From Arcicella rosea (GTDB taxonomy: Bacteria > Bacteroidota > Bacteroidia > Cytophagales > Spirosomataceae): a stretch of 64,000 nucleotides of DNA. The stretch's first letter is position 1, and each line of letters opens with the position of its first letter. The stretch is taken from positions 1 to 64,000 of the forward strand of contig NZ_JBEUMS010000005.1 of NCBI RefSeq assembly GCF_040543805.1, read 5' to 3'. Below are positions 7,846 through 16,011 of the stretch, in pieces. A program made the translations under genes and the position numbers. The notes under the pieces are model-generated. The model was not told the origin of the DNA. It made no database searches and was given only the letters and a program-made list of their open reading frames with translations.

Positions 7846-9267
7846 ATGAAAGTAGAGCAAATTTATACTGGATGCTTAGCTGAAGCAGCTTATTACATCG
7901 AATCGGAAGGAGAAGTTGCCATTATTGATCCATTACGTGAAACAAAACCTTATATAGACCGTGCTGAGCGTGACAAAGCACAGATTAAATATGTTTTTGA
8001 AACCCATTTTCATGCTGATTTTGTTTCGGGACATTTAGATTTAGCAGCCAAAACAGGAGCAAAAATTGTTTTCGGCCCCATTGCTAAACCAGCTTATGAA
8101 GCCATCGTTGCGGAAGATGGACAAGTATTTAAACTTGGTAAAATCAGTATCAAAGTATTGCATACGCCAGGGCATACGATGGAATCGTCTTGTTATTTAT
8201 TGATGGATGAAAATGGGAAAGATGTTGCCATTTTTTCGGGCGATACTCTATTTATTGGCGATGTTGGTCGCCCAGATTTGGCACAACATGTGATAGCGGA
8301 CTTAACACAAGAAAAATTGGCAAGCTATTTGTATGATTCTCTTCGCAATAAAATCATGCCTTTATCGGATGATTTAATCGTCTATCCAAACCACGGAGCA
8401 GGCAGTGCCTGCGGGAAAAATATGAGTAAAGAAACCACTGATACATTGGGGAATCAAAAGAAAGTAAATTATGCTTTGAACCCCGCATTGATGAAAGAAC
8501 AATTTATAAAGGAAATTTTAACTGGCTTGACTCCGCCTCCAGCCTATTTCCCTAAAAATGTGTTGATGAACATTAAAGGTTATGAAAGTTTGGATACGGT
8601 AATAAACCGAAGTACCCAAGCCTTATCTCCTGAAACTTTTGAAACCGTAGCCAATGAAGTAGATGCCCTTGTTTTAGATGTTCGTGATGCTTCTGTTTTT
8701 GCCAAAGGTTTTATCCCAAAAGCCATTAATATCGGTTTAGAAGGACAATTCGCTACTTGGGTAGGTACTTTAATTCCAGATTTAAAACATCCAATTTTGT
8801 TAATTACTGAAAAAGGAAAGCAAGAAGAAGCCATTATTCGTTTAGCTCGTGTAGGTTATGATAATTGTATTGGCTTTTTGGAAGGCGGTTTTGAAGCTTG
8901 GGAAAAAGCAGGAAAGCCAATTGACCAAGTACAAAGCTTATCTGCAGAAGAGTTTAGTCAATTATTCAAAGAAAACCCAACATTAGCATATTTCGATGTG
9001 CGCAGAAAAAATGAGTATTTGTCTGAACACGTTGTTGGTATTGAGAATTTGCCTTTAGAAACGCTCAATGCTAATATGGCACAGTTAAAAAAAGACGAGC
9101 TTAATTATATTCATTGTGCAGGGGGCTATCGTTCGATGATTGCGATTTCAATTTTGAAAGCTCGTGGTTTTGATAATTTAGTAGATGTAAGTGGTGGTTT
9201 TTCAGCCATCAAAAAAGTAAGCAAATTAGCAGTGACAGATTACGTTTGTCCGACTTCACTTTTGTAA
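7846..9267 (+). CDS. CstB-like persulfide dioxygenase with two rhodanese domains
   Basis: The 473-residue protein has a metallo-beta-lactamase-fold dioxygenase domain (residues 1-250). Its motifs are THFHADFVSGH (H54, H56, D58), HTPGHTMESS and SGDTLF, the His/Asp iron ligands expected for persulfide dioxygenases. Two rhodanese domains follow. The first (about 265-360) lacks an active cysteine (ILLITEKGKQ at the loop); the second (about 370-465) has the active loop CAGGYRS. This order matches the CstB type, which oxidises persulfide to sulfite and can pair it with sulfane sulfur to give thiosulfate. No signal peptide is seen, so it is cytoplasmic. It has its own promoter and a Crp-like operator. 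Confidence 0.9.
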   Translation: MKVEQIYTGCLAEAAYYIESEGEVAIIDPLRETKPYIDRAERDKAQIKYVFETHFHADFVSGHLDLAAKTGAKIVFGPIAKPAYEAIVAEDGQVFKLGKISIKVLHTPGHTMESSCYLLMDENGKDVAIFSGDTLFIGDVGRPDLAQHVIADLTQEKLASYLYDSLRNKIMPLSDDLIVYPNHGAGSACGKNMSKETTDTLGNQKKVNYALNPALMKEQFIKEILTGLTPPPAYFPKNVLMNIKGYESLDTVINRSTQALSPETFETVANEVDALVLDVRDASVFAKGFIPKAINIGLEGQFATWVGTLIPDLKHPILLITEKGKQEEAIIRLARVGYDNCIGFLEGGFEAWEKAGKPIDQVQSLSAEEFSQLFKENPTLAYFDVRRKNEYLSEHVVGIENLPLETLNANMAQLKKDELNYIHCAGGYRSMIAISILKARGFDNLVDVSGGFSAIKKVSKLAVTDYVCPTSLL

Positions 9268-9289
9268 TTCATCTATAATTATACATTTT

Positions 9290-9329
9290 AAAAAGGGTTT
9301 GGTATCTTCAGGATATTAAACCCTTTTTT
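9290..9329. terminator. Terminator after the CstB-like gene
   Basis: AAAAAGGGTTT pairs with AAACCCTTTTT around a 17-base loop that itself pairs partly, followed by a T-run. It ends the upstream unit and separates it from the rhodanese-TsdA-DsrE unit. Confidence 0.8.
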
Positions 9330-9334
9330 ATTTC

Positions 9335-9350
9335 TGTAACATTTATCACT
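9335..9350 (+). promoter_or_regulatory. Crp/Fnr-type operator in front of the rhodanese-tsdA unit
   Basis: TGTAA-CATTTA-TCACT follows TGTGA-N6-TCACA with two mismatches. Its centre lies about 31.5 bp upstream of a weak -7 element (TATTTTAC at 9374-9381), nearly the geometry of the sites at 7767 and 11364. Confidence 0.55.
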
Positions 9351-9407
9351 GACAAGCTAGAGGAAGATTTTGCTATTTTACTTTCTCATATTTTAAAATT
9401 ATTCATC

Positions 9408-9818
9408 ATGAAAAAAAGATTGTTCTCAAAATTTGATTATTGGCTTGTGGCTATAATTTTTGTTTTATCTAGTTGCTCAAATCCTCAATCCGTTAAAAAT
9501 ATCAATAGCGACGAATTCAAAAGATTAATCGAAAGTAGCAATGCTCCGCTTGTTTTAGATGTAAGAACAGATATGGAAGTAGCCACAGGAGTTATTCCGG
9601 ATGCCATTCAAATAGATTACACGGACGATAATTTTGAGCAAAAAATAACGCAATTAGATAAAAGCAAAACAGTATTTGTATATTGTGCTACAGGAGGAAG
9701 AAGTGCTGCGGCTGCCAGTGTTTTAGCAGGAAATGGGTTCGAGCATGTTTATAATCTTGAAGGTGGTATTGAGGCTTGGAAGGAAAAAGGCTTTGCGGTT
9801 GTAAAAAATAATAATTGA
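9408..9818 (+). CDS. Rhodanese-like lipoprotein
   Basis: The 136-residue protein has a lipoprotein signal peptide ending in the lipobox LSSC (cysteine near residue 24) and one rhodanese domain. The domain shows LVLDVRTDMEVATGVIPDAIQI, the active loop CATGGRS and the closing GGIEAWKEKGF. It is therefore a membrane-anchored periplasmic sulfurtransferase able to carry a persulfide on its active cysteine. It opens a tight unit with the TsdA-like cytochrome (8 bp gap) and a DsrE-like protein, so it probably passes sulfane sulfur to or from thiosulfate in the periplasm. A Crp-like site is upstream. Confidence 0.9.
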   Translation: MKKRLFSKFDYWLVAIIFVLSSCSNPQSVKNINSDEFKRLIESSNAPLVLDVRTDMEVATGVIPDAIQIDYTDDNFEQKITQLDKSKTVFVYCATGGRSAAAASVLAGNGFEHVYNLEGGIEAWKEKGFAVVKNNN

Positions 9819-9826
9819 TTGTCGTG

Positions 9827-10927
9827 ATGAAATCTTCAGAAATACAAAAAACGCTTAGTTCTTTGTCGTCATCTTTTCGGTGGTTGTCAGTTACGATTGT
9901 CGCTCTGGTATTACTTATTATGTTTTTTATGTTTCAAATGACTTTGAGCGAAGTAATGCCCAATCAAACAGTAATAAGTACAGAAAATAAGCCAATACTT
10001 GCAATGCCTGATACAAATTTTACCCATCTTTGGCAAGCTCCAGCCGACTGGCGATTGATGCAAGTTGACGCTGAAACGAAGAAAAAAATACAATATGGCG
10101 AACAATTGATTGCCCATACCGCTGAGTATTTAGGTCCAAATGGAAGTGTAAAAATAATATCTAACGGAATGAATTGTCAAAATTGTCATTTGGATGCAGG
10201 CAGAAAAGCTTGGGGAAATAATTATGGAGCTGTTGAGGCTACTTATCCTAAATTTAGAGCTCGCTCTGGCAAGATTGAAAATCAAGTTAAAAGAGTTAAT
10301 GATTGCTTTGAAAGAAGTTTGAACGGAAATACTTTAGATTCAAACAGTCGTGAAATGCAAAGTATTTTAGCTTATATTAAATGGCTAGGTTCTGATGTTC
10401 CTAAAAAGAAAATACCTCGTGGAGCAGGTATTTTTAAAGTTCCAATGTTGAGCCGTGCCAGCGACCCCGCTAATGGAAAATTAGTTTATGAAGCCAAATG
10501 CCAAACCTGTCATCAAGCCAATGGAGCAGGAGTACTCGCCGAAAATACCAAAGCTTATACCTATCCACCTTTATGGGGAAAACATAGTTATAATACTGGT
10601 GCAGGTTTGTTCAGAATCAGTAATTTAGCGGGTTATGTAAAATATAATATGCCTTTGGGCGTAAACTATGATAGCCCGCAATTAAGTAACGAAGAAGCTT
10701 GGGACGTAGCGGCTTTTATTAATTCGATGCCAAGACCTGAAAAGGATTTAAGTAATGATTGGCCAGATGTTGCTAGCAAACCCTTTGATCATCCTTTTGG
10801 TCCTTATACTGACCCTTTCACGGAAGAACAACATAAATTTGGTCCTTATAAAGCCATAAAAGATTGGCATAAAAGCCATGATAAAAAGAAAAATCAACTT
10901 AATAAAACCCCAATAGCTTCCTTATGA
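9827..10927 (+). CDS. tsdA: TsdA-family dihaem cytochrome c (thiosulfate dehydrogenase)
   Basis: The 366-residue protein has one N-terminal membrane anchor (about residues 22-42) and two c-type haem sites, CQNCH (117-121) and CQTCH (225-229). The family pattern is clear: NGMNCQNCHLDAGR, the possible Cys haem ligand in VNDCFERSLNG (C160), YPPLWG, NTGAGL and the candidate Met ligand in YNMPLG (M275). TsdA enzymes join two thiosulfates to tetrathionate, or run the reverse, in the periplasm. ATG at 9827 is preferred over the TTG at 9815 inside the previous gene's end. It lies between a rhodanese lipoprotein and a DsrE-like protein, which fits thiosulfate/sulfane-sulfur handling. The direction of catalysis cannot be told. 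Confidence 0.85.
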   Translation: MKSSEIQKTLSSLSSSFRWLSVTIVALVLLIMFFMFQMTLSEVMPNQTVISTENKPILAMPDTNFTHLWQAPADWRLMQVDAETKKKIQYGEQLIAHTAEYLGPNGSVKIISNGMNCQNCHLDAGRKAWGNNYGAVEATYPKFRARSGKIENQVKRVNDCFERSLNGNTLDSNSREMQSILAYIKWLGSDVPKKKIPRGAGIFKVPMLSRASDPANGKLVYEAKCQTCHQANGAGVLAENTKAYTYPPLWGKHSYNTGAGLFRISNLAGYVKYNMPLGVNYDSPQLSNEEAWDVAAFINSMPRPEKDLSNDWPDVASKPFDHPFGPYTDPFTEEQHKFGPYKAIKDWHKSHDKKKNQLNKTPIASL

Positions 10928-11403
10928 AAAATGTATTTATGGGCATTTTTGCCTTATTATTAATGACTTCAAGTTCATTAATGGCACAAAAACAGACAAG
11001 TATGAAAGAACACAAAATCGTATTTCATTTATCAACAGCAGATACTTCTGCTTATCGTTCTTTAACGAAACAATTAAATAATGTTTTAGCAGTTTGGACA
11101 GACGCAAAATTAGAAGTAGTGGTTCACAACAAAGGCATAGACTTTATGCGCAAAGATAAAAGTGTTTTAGAATCAGAAATTCAGGCTTTGAAAGATAAAG
11201 GCGTAGTTTTTGCCGTTTGTGAAAATACCATGAAGGCTCAGAAATTATCGAAAGACCAAATATTACCACAAGCCATTTACGTACCTGTTGGTTTGATAGA
11301 ATTAGCGTTAAAACAAGAAGAAGGTTGGTCTTATATTAAGGCTGGCTATTATTTTTTGGTCAGTGTAACATTTGTCACAAAACTTGGTTGGGGCTTTTTA
11401 TAA
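10924..11403 (+). CDS. Exported DsrE-like protein
   Basis: The 159-residue protein begins with a Sec signal peptide (SSSLMAQ near residue 21) and continues as a DsrE/YchN-like domain: KIVFHLSTADTSAYRSLTKQLNNVL, LEVVVHNKGIDFM, and VVFAVCENTMKAQKLSKDQILP with a conserved-looking cysteine that may carry sulfur. The start overlaps the previous stop as ATGA, so the two are translationally coupled. The last 18 residues after GWSYIKAG are unusually hydrophobic. Their DNA contains a Crp-like operator, and the stop codon overlaps the porin's -7 element, so this tail may have been shaped by regulation rather than protein function. Probable role: periplasmic sulfur carrier. Confidence 0.85.
   Translation: MKNVFMGIFALLLMTSSSLMAQKQTSMKEHKIVFHLSTADTSAYRSLTKQLNNVLAVWTDAKLEVVVHNKGIDFMRKDKSVLESEIQALKDKGVVFAVCENTMKAQKLSKDQILPQAIYVPVGLIELALKQEEGWSYIKAGYYFLVSVTFVTKLGWGFL
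11364..11379 (+). promoter_or_regulatory. Crp/Fnr-type operator inside the DsrE-like gene, in front of the porin gene
   Basis: TGTAA-CATTTG-TCACA matches TGTGA-N6-TCACA at nine of ten half-site bases. Its centre lies 29.5 bp upstream of an exact TAATTTTG -7 element (11401-11408), so about -43 from the predicted start. Confidence 0.65.
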
Positions 11404-11408
11404 TTTTG
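11401..11408 (+). promoter_or_regulatory. Putative -7 element for the porin gene
   Basis: TAATTTTG matches TAnnTTTG exactly, and its first three bases are the stop codon of the DsrE-like gene. The porin ATG follows at 11434. Confidence 0.5.
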
Positions 11409-11433
11409 AATTAATAACAATTCAAAACCATTA

Positions 11434-12831
11434 ATGACCAAACGATTGAGTGTCTTTTTGCCCATTATCTTGATGATTTCGCTTCAAGGTTTTGGGCAAA
11501 ATTCTTTGGTTTCCACAGTGAATCCTAAAGATTCTATCAGTATTAAATATTTTTTTATAAAAGGAAAGTGGAGTGGACAAAGTCGATTCATGACAATGGT
11601 TACCGACAACGAAGCGAATCTATCTGACTACGCTGCCACAGCCATTGGTTTTGGCTTAACTTATCGTACTTTGGCATACAAAGGTTTTCAGTTTGGGATA
11701 AGTGCTTTTGTAAATCAGAACATTAATTCTCCAGATTTTACACAATTAGACTCTATCACCAAAACACCCAATCGTTATGAAATAGGTTTGTACGATGTCA
11801 CGGATGTTAATCGAAAAGATTTATTGTTTCGTTTGCAAGATTTTCACATAAAGTATCAATTCAAAAAAGGTACAATCATCTTAGGAAATTATTTACCTAA
11901 AAATTTATTTATCAATGCCCAAGATGGTAGAATGTCGCCAACTTATGTGCAAGGTTTAGGAATAGACTGGAAAGTAAATAAGCAATGGAAAATCAAGTCC
12001 GATTGGATTTGGCGAATCGCTCCACGCTCTACAACTCATTGGTATTCTGTTGAAAACTCCATTGGTTATTATCCTACTGGCGTAAATCCAGATGGGAGTA
12101 AATCTCAATATGCCAATCAAATACAAAGTGCTGGTTTGGGGATATTAGAAATTTATTATCAACCAAAACCACAAATTACGGTAATATTAGGTGACATTTT
12201 GGTTGAAAATGTTTTCAATACAGCTTATCTGAAAACAGAATACAGCTTGCAAAAAGTAAATCATCGTTGGTTTTTCGGTACTTTATTAGTTAGACAAAAT
12301 GCTACAGGAAATGGCGGAAATGCTGATATCGTCAAAGCATATTTTCCTGTAAATAATCGTTCATTGATTATCAATACTCGTTTAGGATATACTTTTGATA
12401 CTTGGGAAAGTTCTTTGAATTTTGGAAGAATTACGGGAGAAGGGCGTTTCTTAATGCCCAGAGAATGGGGCGTTGAACAATTTTATACTTTTTTAGCCAG
12501 AGAAAGAAATGAAGGTGCGGGCGATGTTTGGGCTTACTCAACAAAATTAGGAAAATCATATTTTAAGAAAGCCTTAAAAGTAGAATTGGGCTATGGTTAT
12601 TATCGTTATCCAGATGCCAAAAATACTCATCTGAACAAATACGGTTTTGCAGATTATACACAGTTTATTGGCAATATCAATTATCAGTTTTCAGGCTTTT
12701 TGAAAGGACTTTCGGCACAAGTATTATTTGTTAGAAAAGATAATCAAGGAGAAACGTACAACAATAAACGTTACGTGATTAATAAAGTAAATATGTCGCA
12801 ATGGAATGTAATTTTCAACTATCAGTTTTAA
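11434..12831 (+). CDS. Outer-membrane beta-barrel porin of the sulfur locus
   Basis: The 465-residue protein has a signal peptide (ending LQGFGQ near residue 22) and a long series of alternating amphipathic strands ending in VIFNYQF, a C-terminal aromatic typical of outer-membrane barrels. The overall pattern resembles OprD-like porins (FRLQDFHIKYQFKKGTIILGNYLPK, QDGRMSPTYVQGLGIDW). It probably lets small anions such as thiosulfate or tetrathionate cross the outer membrane, which is inferred from the locus. It has its own promoter and Crp-like operator overlapping the end of the preceding gene. Confidence 0.8.
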   Translation: MTKRLSVFLPIILMISLQGFGQNSLVSTVNPKDSISIKYFFIKGKWSGQSRFMTMVTDNEANLSDYAATAIGFGLTYRTLAYKGFQFGISAFVNQNINSPDFTQLDSITKTPNRYEIGLYDVTDVNRKDLLFRLQDFHIKYQFKKGTIILGNYLPKNLFINAQDGRMSPTYVQGLGIDWKVNKQWKIKSDWIWRIAPRSTTHWYSVENSIGYYPTGVNPDGSKSQYANQIQSAGLGILEIYYQPKPQITVILGDILVENVFNTAYLKTEYSLQKVNHRWFFGTLLVRQNATGNGGNADIVKAYFPVNNRSLIINTRLGYTFDTWESSLNFGRITGEGRFLMPREWGVEQFYTFLARERNEGAGDVWAYSTKLGKSYFKKALKVELGYGYYRYPDAKNTHLNKYGFADYTQFIGNINYQFSGFLKGLSAQVLFVRKDNQGETYNNKRYVINKVNMSQWNVIFNYQF

Positions 12832-12835
12832 TTTC

Positions 12836-12864
12836 AGAGGCTATTTTAATTGAAAATAGCCTCT
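12836..12864. terminator. Bidirectional terminator hairpin
   Basis: AGAGGCTATTTT pairs perfectly with AAAATAGCCTCT around a 5-base loop, between convergent stops at 12831 and 12872. The T/A-rich ends give weak U-tracts in both directions. Confidence 0.75.
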
Positions 12865-12871
12865 AAAATCA

Positions 12872-14443
12872 TTATTCTCCTAACCAAGATTTTAAGATTT
12901 GTTCTTGTAATGGAGTTGGTTTTTCTAATCTTGCAATGCTTAGTTTTCTTTTTCCATTTAATTCAATTTCTTCTTTAATGCCTAGTCCAGCAAAGGCTAA
13001 ATATTTACGATAATCCAACTCTTTGGTCGTATTAATGTATTCAAAAACATTTGCTAAGGATGCACCAGCAGCTTGTTCACAAGCAGTTTGGAATTCAGCA
13101 TCAGTAAATCCACGATTCTGTTTTTTGTAATATTGCCAATAAAGTAAGCGCATCACATCATCCAGTGATTTCGTATTCTGACTAGCATTTCTGATAGCGA
13201 AATCTAATAATAATCCTACCAAAGGTCCTTTATCGTAATATGAAATTGTTTTACCAACTTCTTCGCCTTGCGTACCAAAAGGACCATCTTTCCAAGTATT
13301 ATAACTCGCCTGACTCAAAGATTGATAGAAGCGACCATTGTTATTTTCTACAGCATTGATATTATGTTCTAAATTATTGAAAAGCGTTTTTTCATCCATC
13401 AAACCCGCTCTTTTTACAACCAAATATTCGTAATAAACCGTCAAGCCTTCACTTATCCAAAGTAAATTACTTCTGCTTCCTTTGTCGTAATCAAAAGGGC
13501 CTAATTCAAAAGGACGAATGCGTTTTACATTATAATGATGGAAGTACTCATGCGCTAGAAAATTCATTACTTGTCCCATCGAAGCGGTGGTTGTCAGTCC
13601 AGTTCCGTCGAAACTAACAGTTGTATTATTCAAATGCTCAATTCCTCCCCTTCCCGGTCCAATTCCGATAAAAGTATATTCATTGTATGGAATATCACCC
13701 ATGATTTTCACTGCTGAACCGACAATTTTTTCAAGGTTTTCATTGAATAAATCACGGTTGAAAGTACCCATTTTATAGGCAATAAATTGATGATTAATGC
13801 CCTTTACTTTAAAACTAGGCAAGGATTCTAATTCACCAATGAGTAAGGGACAATCATACAAAATATCAAAATCTGGCGCTGTAAATTCATTACTTTTTCC
13901 AACCACTTTATCTAAACCTGTAGCAATAATATGCTTTGGTTGATTAGTTAAAACCTTTATGCTAACGGGAGTATTCAAAAATCCATCAATATAAAAAAAG
14001 GTATTCGTACAAATCACATAAGCGTGGTCGCTGTCTAAATAACTATTCGCTACAAACTGTCTTTTCGTTTTGATGTCATAGCTAACTGTAAAAGCTTTGT
14101 TTTTAGCACCAGTAAGCTTCCAAGTATTATCATTACTTTGTACAATGCTAAGTTTTTTGCCTTGTTGGTCTTTTGCCGAAATATTTTCTACTGATTTTGC
14201 ATAATCCATTATTTGATAATAACCCGGCATCCATTTGGGCATTTTTAACGATAAAGTATCTTGCGACCAGCCACTTGCTTTTAGTTCTACATGGAAAGTA
14301 TGGTTTTCAGGCTGAGGCATTGATAATGTATAAGCTAAAGTTTTTTTGTTTTGAGCCTCAGCGACATGAGAAATTGTTGTAGTGAAGATTAATAATAGCA
14401 ATATGAGCGAAACATATTTTGTTGAGGTATTCGTTTTTTTCAT
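12872..14443 (-). CDS. M61 family metallopeptidase
   Basis: The 523-residue exported protein has a signal peptide ending near AEAQ (residue 31). The M61 catalytic core shows HEYFHHYNVKRIRP (zinc ligands H298 and H302, catalytic E299) and the downstream glutamate region LLWISEGLTVYYEYLVVKRAG. The upstream GRGGIEHLNNT is also typical. M61 peptidases cleave N-terminal Gly or Ala-type residues in the periplasm or outside. Many members carry a C-terminal PDZ domain and exceed 580 residues. Here the protein ends soon after the helical domain with only a short strand segment, so the PDZ part appears to be missing. It is alone on its strand with a hairpin just past its end. Confidence 0.9.
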   Translation of the reverse strand: MKKTNTSTKYVSLILLLLIFTTTISHVAEAQNKKTLAYTLSMPQPENHTFHVELKASGWSQDTLSLKMPKWMPGYYQIMDYAKSVENISAKDQQGKKLSIVQSNDNTWKLTGAKNKAFTVSYDIKTKRQFVANSYLDSDHAYVICTNTFFYIDGFLNTPVSIKVLTNQPKHIIATGLDKVVGKSNEFTAPDFDILYDCPLLIGELESLPSFKVKGINHQFIAYKMGTFNRDLFNENLEKIVGSAVKIMGDIPYNEYTFIGIGPGRGGIEHLNNTTVSFDGTGLTTTASMGQVMNFLAHEYFHHYNVKRIRPFELGPFDYDKGSRSNLLWISEGLTVYYEYLVVKRAGLMDEKTLFNNLEHNINAVENNNGRFYQSLSQASYNTWKDGPFGTQGEEVGKTISYYDKGPLVGLLLDFAIRNASQNTKSLDDVMRLLYWQYYKKQNRGFTDAEFQTACEQAAGASLANVFEYINTTKELDYRKYLAFAGLGIKEEIELNGKRKLSIARLEKPTPLQEQILKSWLGE

Positions 14444-14612
14444 TTCGATTAAAAGCCTTGTTGAAGAAGATGAATTTTAGTTGGTTTAATTACCAAATAT
14501 TCATCATTATTCTTGAAAGACAAAGGAATCCTCAAAATTCAGGTAATTATACTTAATTCAGGAATGAGTATTGAGCTGTTAGCTTTGAGGGGGTAATTCC
14601 ATTTATTAAATA

Positions 14613-15521
14613 TTACTCTTCAACACCTATCCTTTTTATTCGCTCTAGAATTTCTCTATCTTTTTCTATTTCTGCTTTCAATTCTGCTTCCGTGGGTAGA
14701 TAGGTTAAATATTTTGAAGCAAATAATTGTTTATTATCGTTTAGAACGGAATACTTTACGACCGCTTCATTTTTTTCTGAACACAAAATGATACCAATTG
14801 TTGGGTTATCATTCTCTTTTCTTTGAAGGTCTTCGTACATTCTAACATACATATCCATTTGACCAACATCTTGATGTGTCAATTTTCCCATTTTTAGGTC
14901 GATTAATACAAAGCAGTTAAGCAAATAATTGTAAAAAATTAAGTCGATTTTGAAGGTTTCGTCTTCTACTTTGATAATTTGTTGACGTTTTACAAAGGCA
15001 AATCCTTTACCAAGTTCAAGGAGAAATTGTTGAATATTATCCAAGAGCCCTTGTTCTAAATCACTTTCATATAATTTATGATTCGGGGAAATTTGCAAAA
15101 AGTCAAGGACATAAGGATCTCTAATAAAGTCAAGTGGTGATGGAGCTAATTCATTGATTTTTTGAATCCCTTCTTGTTTTATTTCTTCATCAAATTTACT
15201 TGATAATAATCTTTCATAGTATAAAACATTTATTTGACGTTCTAAGGCACGACTCGACCATATTTGATTAGCAGCTTCGTTCATATACCATTCACGAGCT
15301 TGATGATTTTTTACTTTTAACAAAATTTTATAGTGTGTCCAGCTCAGTTCTTTTCTTAAGTGCAACGATGTGCGTTCCAATTCACCATGCAGTGCATGGT
15401 AAATTAAATTGGGAACTCAAGATAAAATTGTCTAAAGTAACCTAAGTTACTCACAGAATAGCCATCGAGCTTGTTCTATAAGTAAGCGAATATCTTGATA
15501 AAAATTATTACTTGGTTGCAT
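14613..15521 (-). pseudogene. DUF1016/YhcG-type PD-(D/E)XK nuclease gene, broken by internal deletion
   Basis: The intact part (14613 to about 15380, 255 codons from a TTG) carries the C-terminal half of YhcG-like proteins: ELSWTHYKILLKVKN, then the PD-(D/E)XK nuclease core FKIDLIFYNYLLNCFVLIDLKMGKLTHQDVGQMDMYV. Family members are about 330-370 residues and start with a DUF1016 N-terminal domain, absent here. A 24-codon frame at 15447-15521 still encodes a family-like N-terminus (MQPSNNFYQDIRLLIEQARW), then hits a stop. The two pieces are joined by a short unrelated stretch with a 17-bp near-perfect palindrome at 15384-15400. I read this as a decayed gene. The C-terminal part might still be made from the TTG. 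Confidence 0.75.
15384..15400. repeat. Palindrome at the break in the DUF1016 gene
   Basis: ACCATGCA-G-TGCATGGT is perfect apart from its centre base, and it is flanked by CCAATT (15377-15382) and ATTGG-type arms. It lies exactly where the nuclease gene loses its N-terminal domain, so it may be a small inserted palindrome or a deletion scar. Confidence 0.55.
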
Positions 15522-15610
15522 CCTTTGTTATAAATTTCTTGGAATTTAAAGTCAATTTATTTCTTATTTGCTGTATTTTGTTTATTAAAATCCCTTTTCT
15601 TCATAAAGAA

Positions 15611-15847
15611 TTATTTAATCAAAAGACAATTCTTCATTAAATCCATTGCATATTTAATGTAGCCCGTTTCGATTGATTTTTTACCGTTGATAATAGCATA
15701 AAAAGTATTTACTTGAGATTCTTGCAAGGATAAATGTTTCATCATAGAATCTCTGAATCTGCCCGACCTAAATTTCGCATTACGCCCTCTTTGAAGGGTT
15801 TTCCATTGTGCTGTAAGGATGGCGGGGACAAATGCTTTTTCTTCCAT
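15611..15847 (-). CDS. Small basic protein, possibly helix-turn-helix
   Basis: The 78-residue product starts at ATG 15847 (MEEKAFVPAIL); a longer reading from TTG at 15871 is less likely. It is basic in the middle (RGRNAKFRSGRFRDSMMKHL) and then has SLQESQVNTFYAIINGKKSIETGYIKYAMDLMK, which could form a short Cro-like helix-turn-helix. I do not recognise a family, and the DNA-binding idea is weak. It lies upstream of the broken nuclease gene on the same strand. It may be a real small gene or part of the same decayed unit. Confidence 0.4.
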   Translation of the reverse strand: MEEKAFVPAILTAQWKTLQRGRNAKFRSGRFRDSMMKHLSLQESQVNTFYAIINGKKSIETGYIKYAMDLMKNCLLIK

Positions 15848-15951
15848 GATTGTGATTAAATTCCAGTGCAATTTACGATTTATTTGGTTTTCCCACGAGA
15901 TTCTCTCTTGGTTACTCGTGTTTAACTAGTTTAGACTTTCCTTAAAACAAG

Positions 15952-15984
15952 AAAAAAGATAGTCCTTACGAGACTATCTTTTTT
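15952..15984 (-). terminator. Terminator of the fructan SusC/SusD operon
   Basis: AAAAAAGATAGTC pairs with GACTATCTTTTTT around a 7-base loop, 28 bp past the SusD stop. In the minus-strand reading the stem ends in six T. The A/T arms would let it work in both directions. Confidence 0.85.
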
Positions 15985-16011
15985 GCAATAATAACCCAAT
16001 TTATTCAAATA

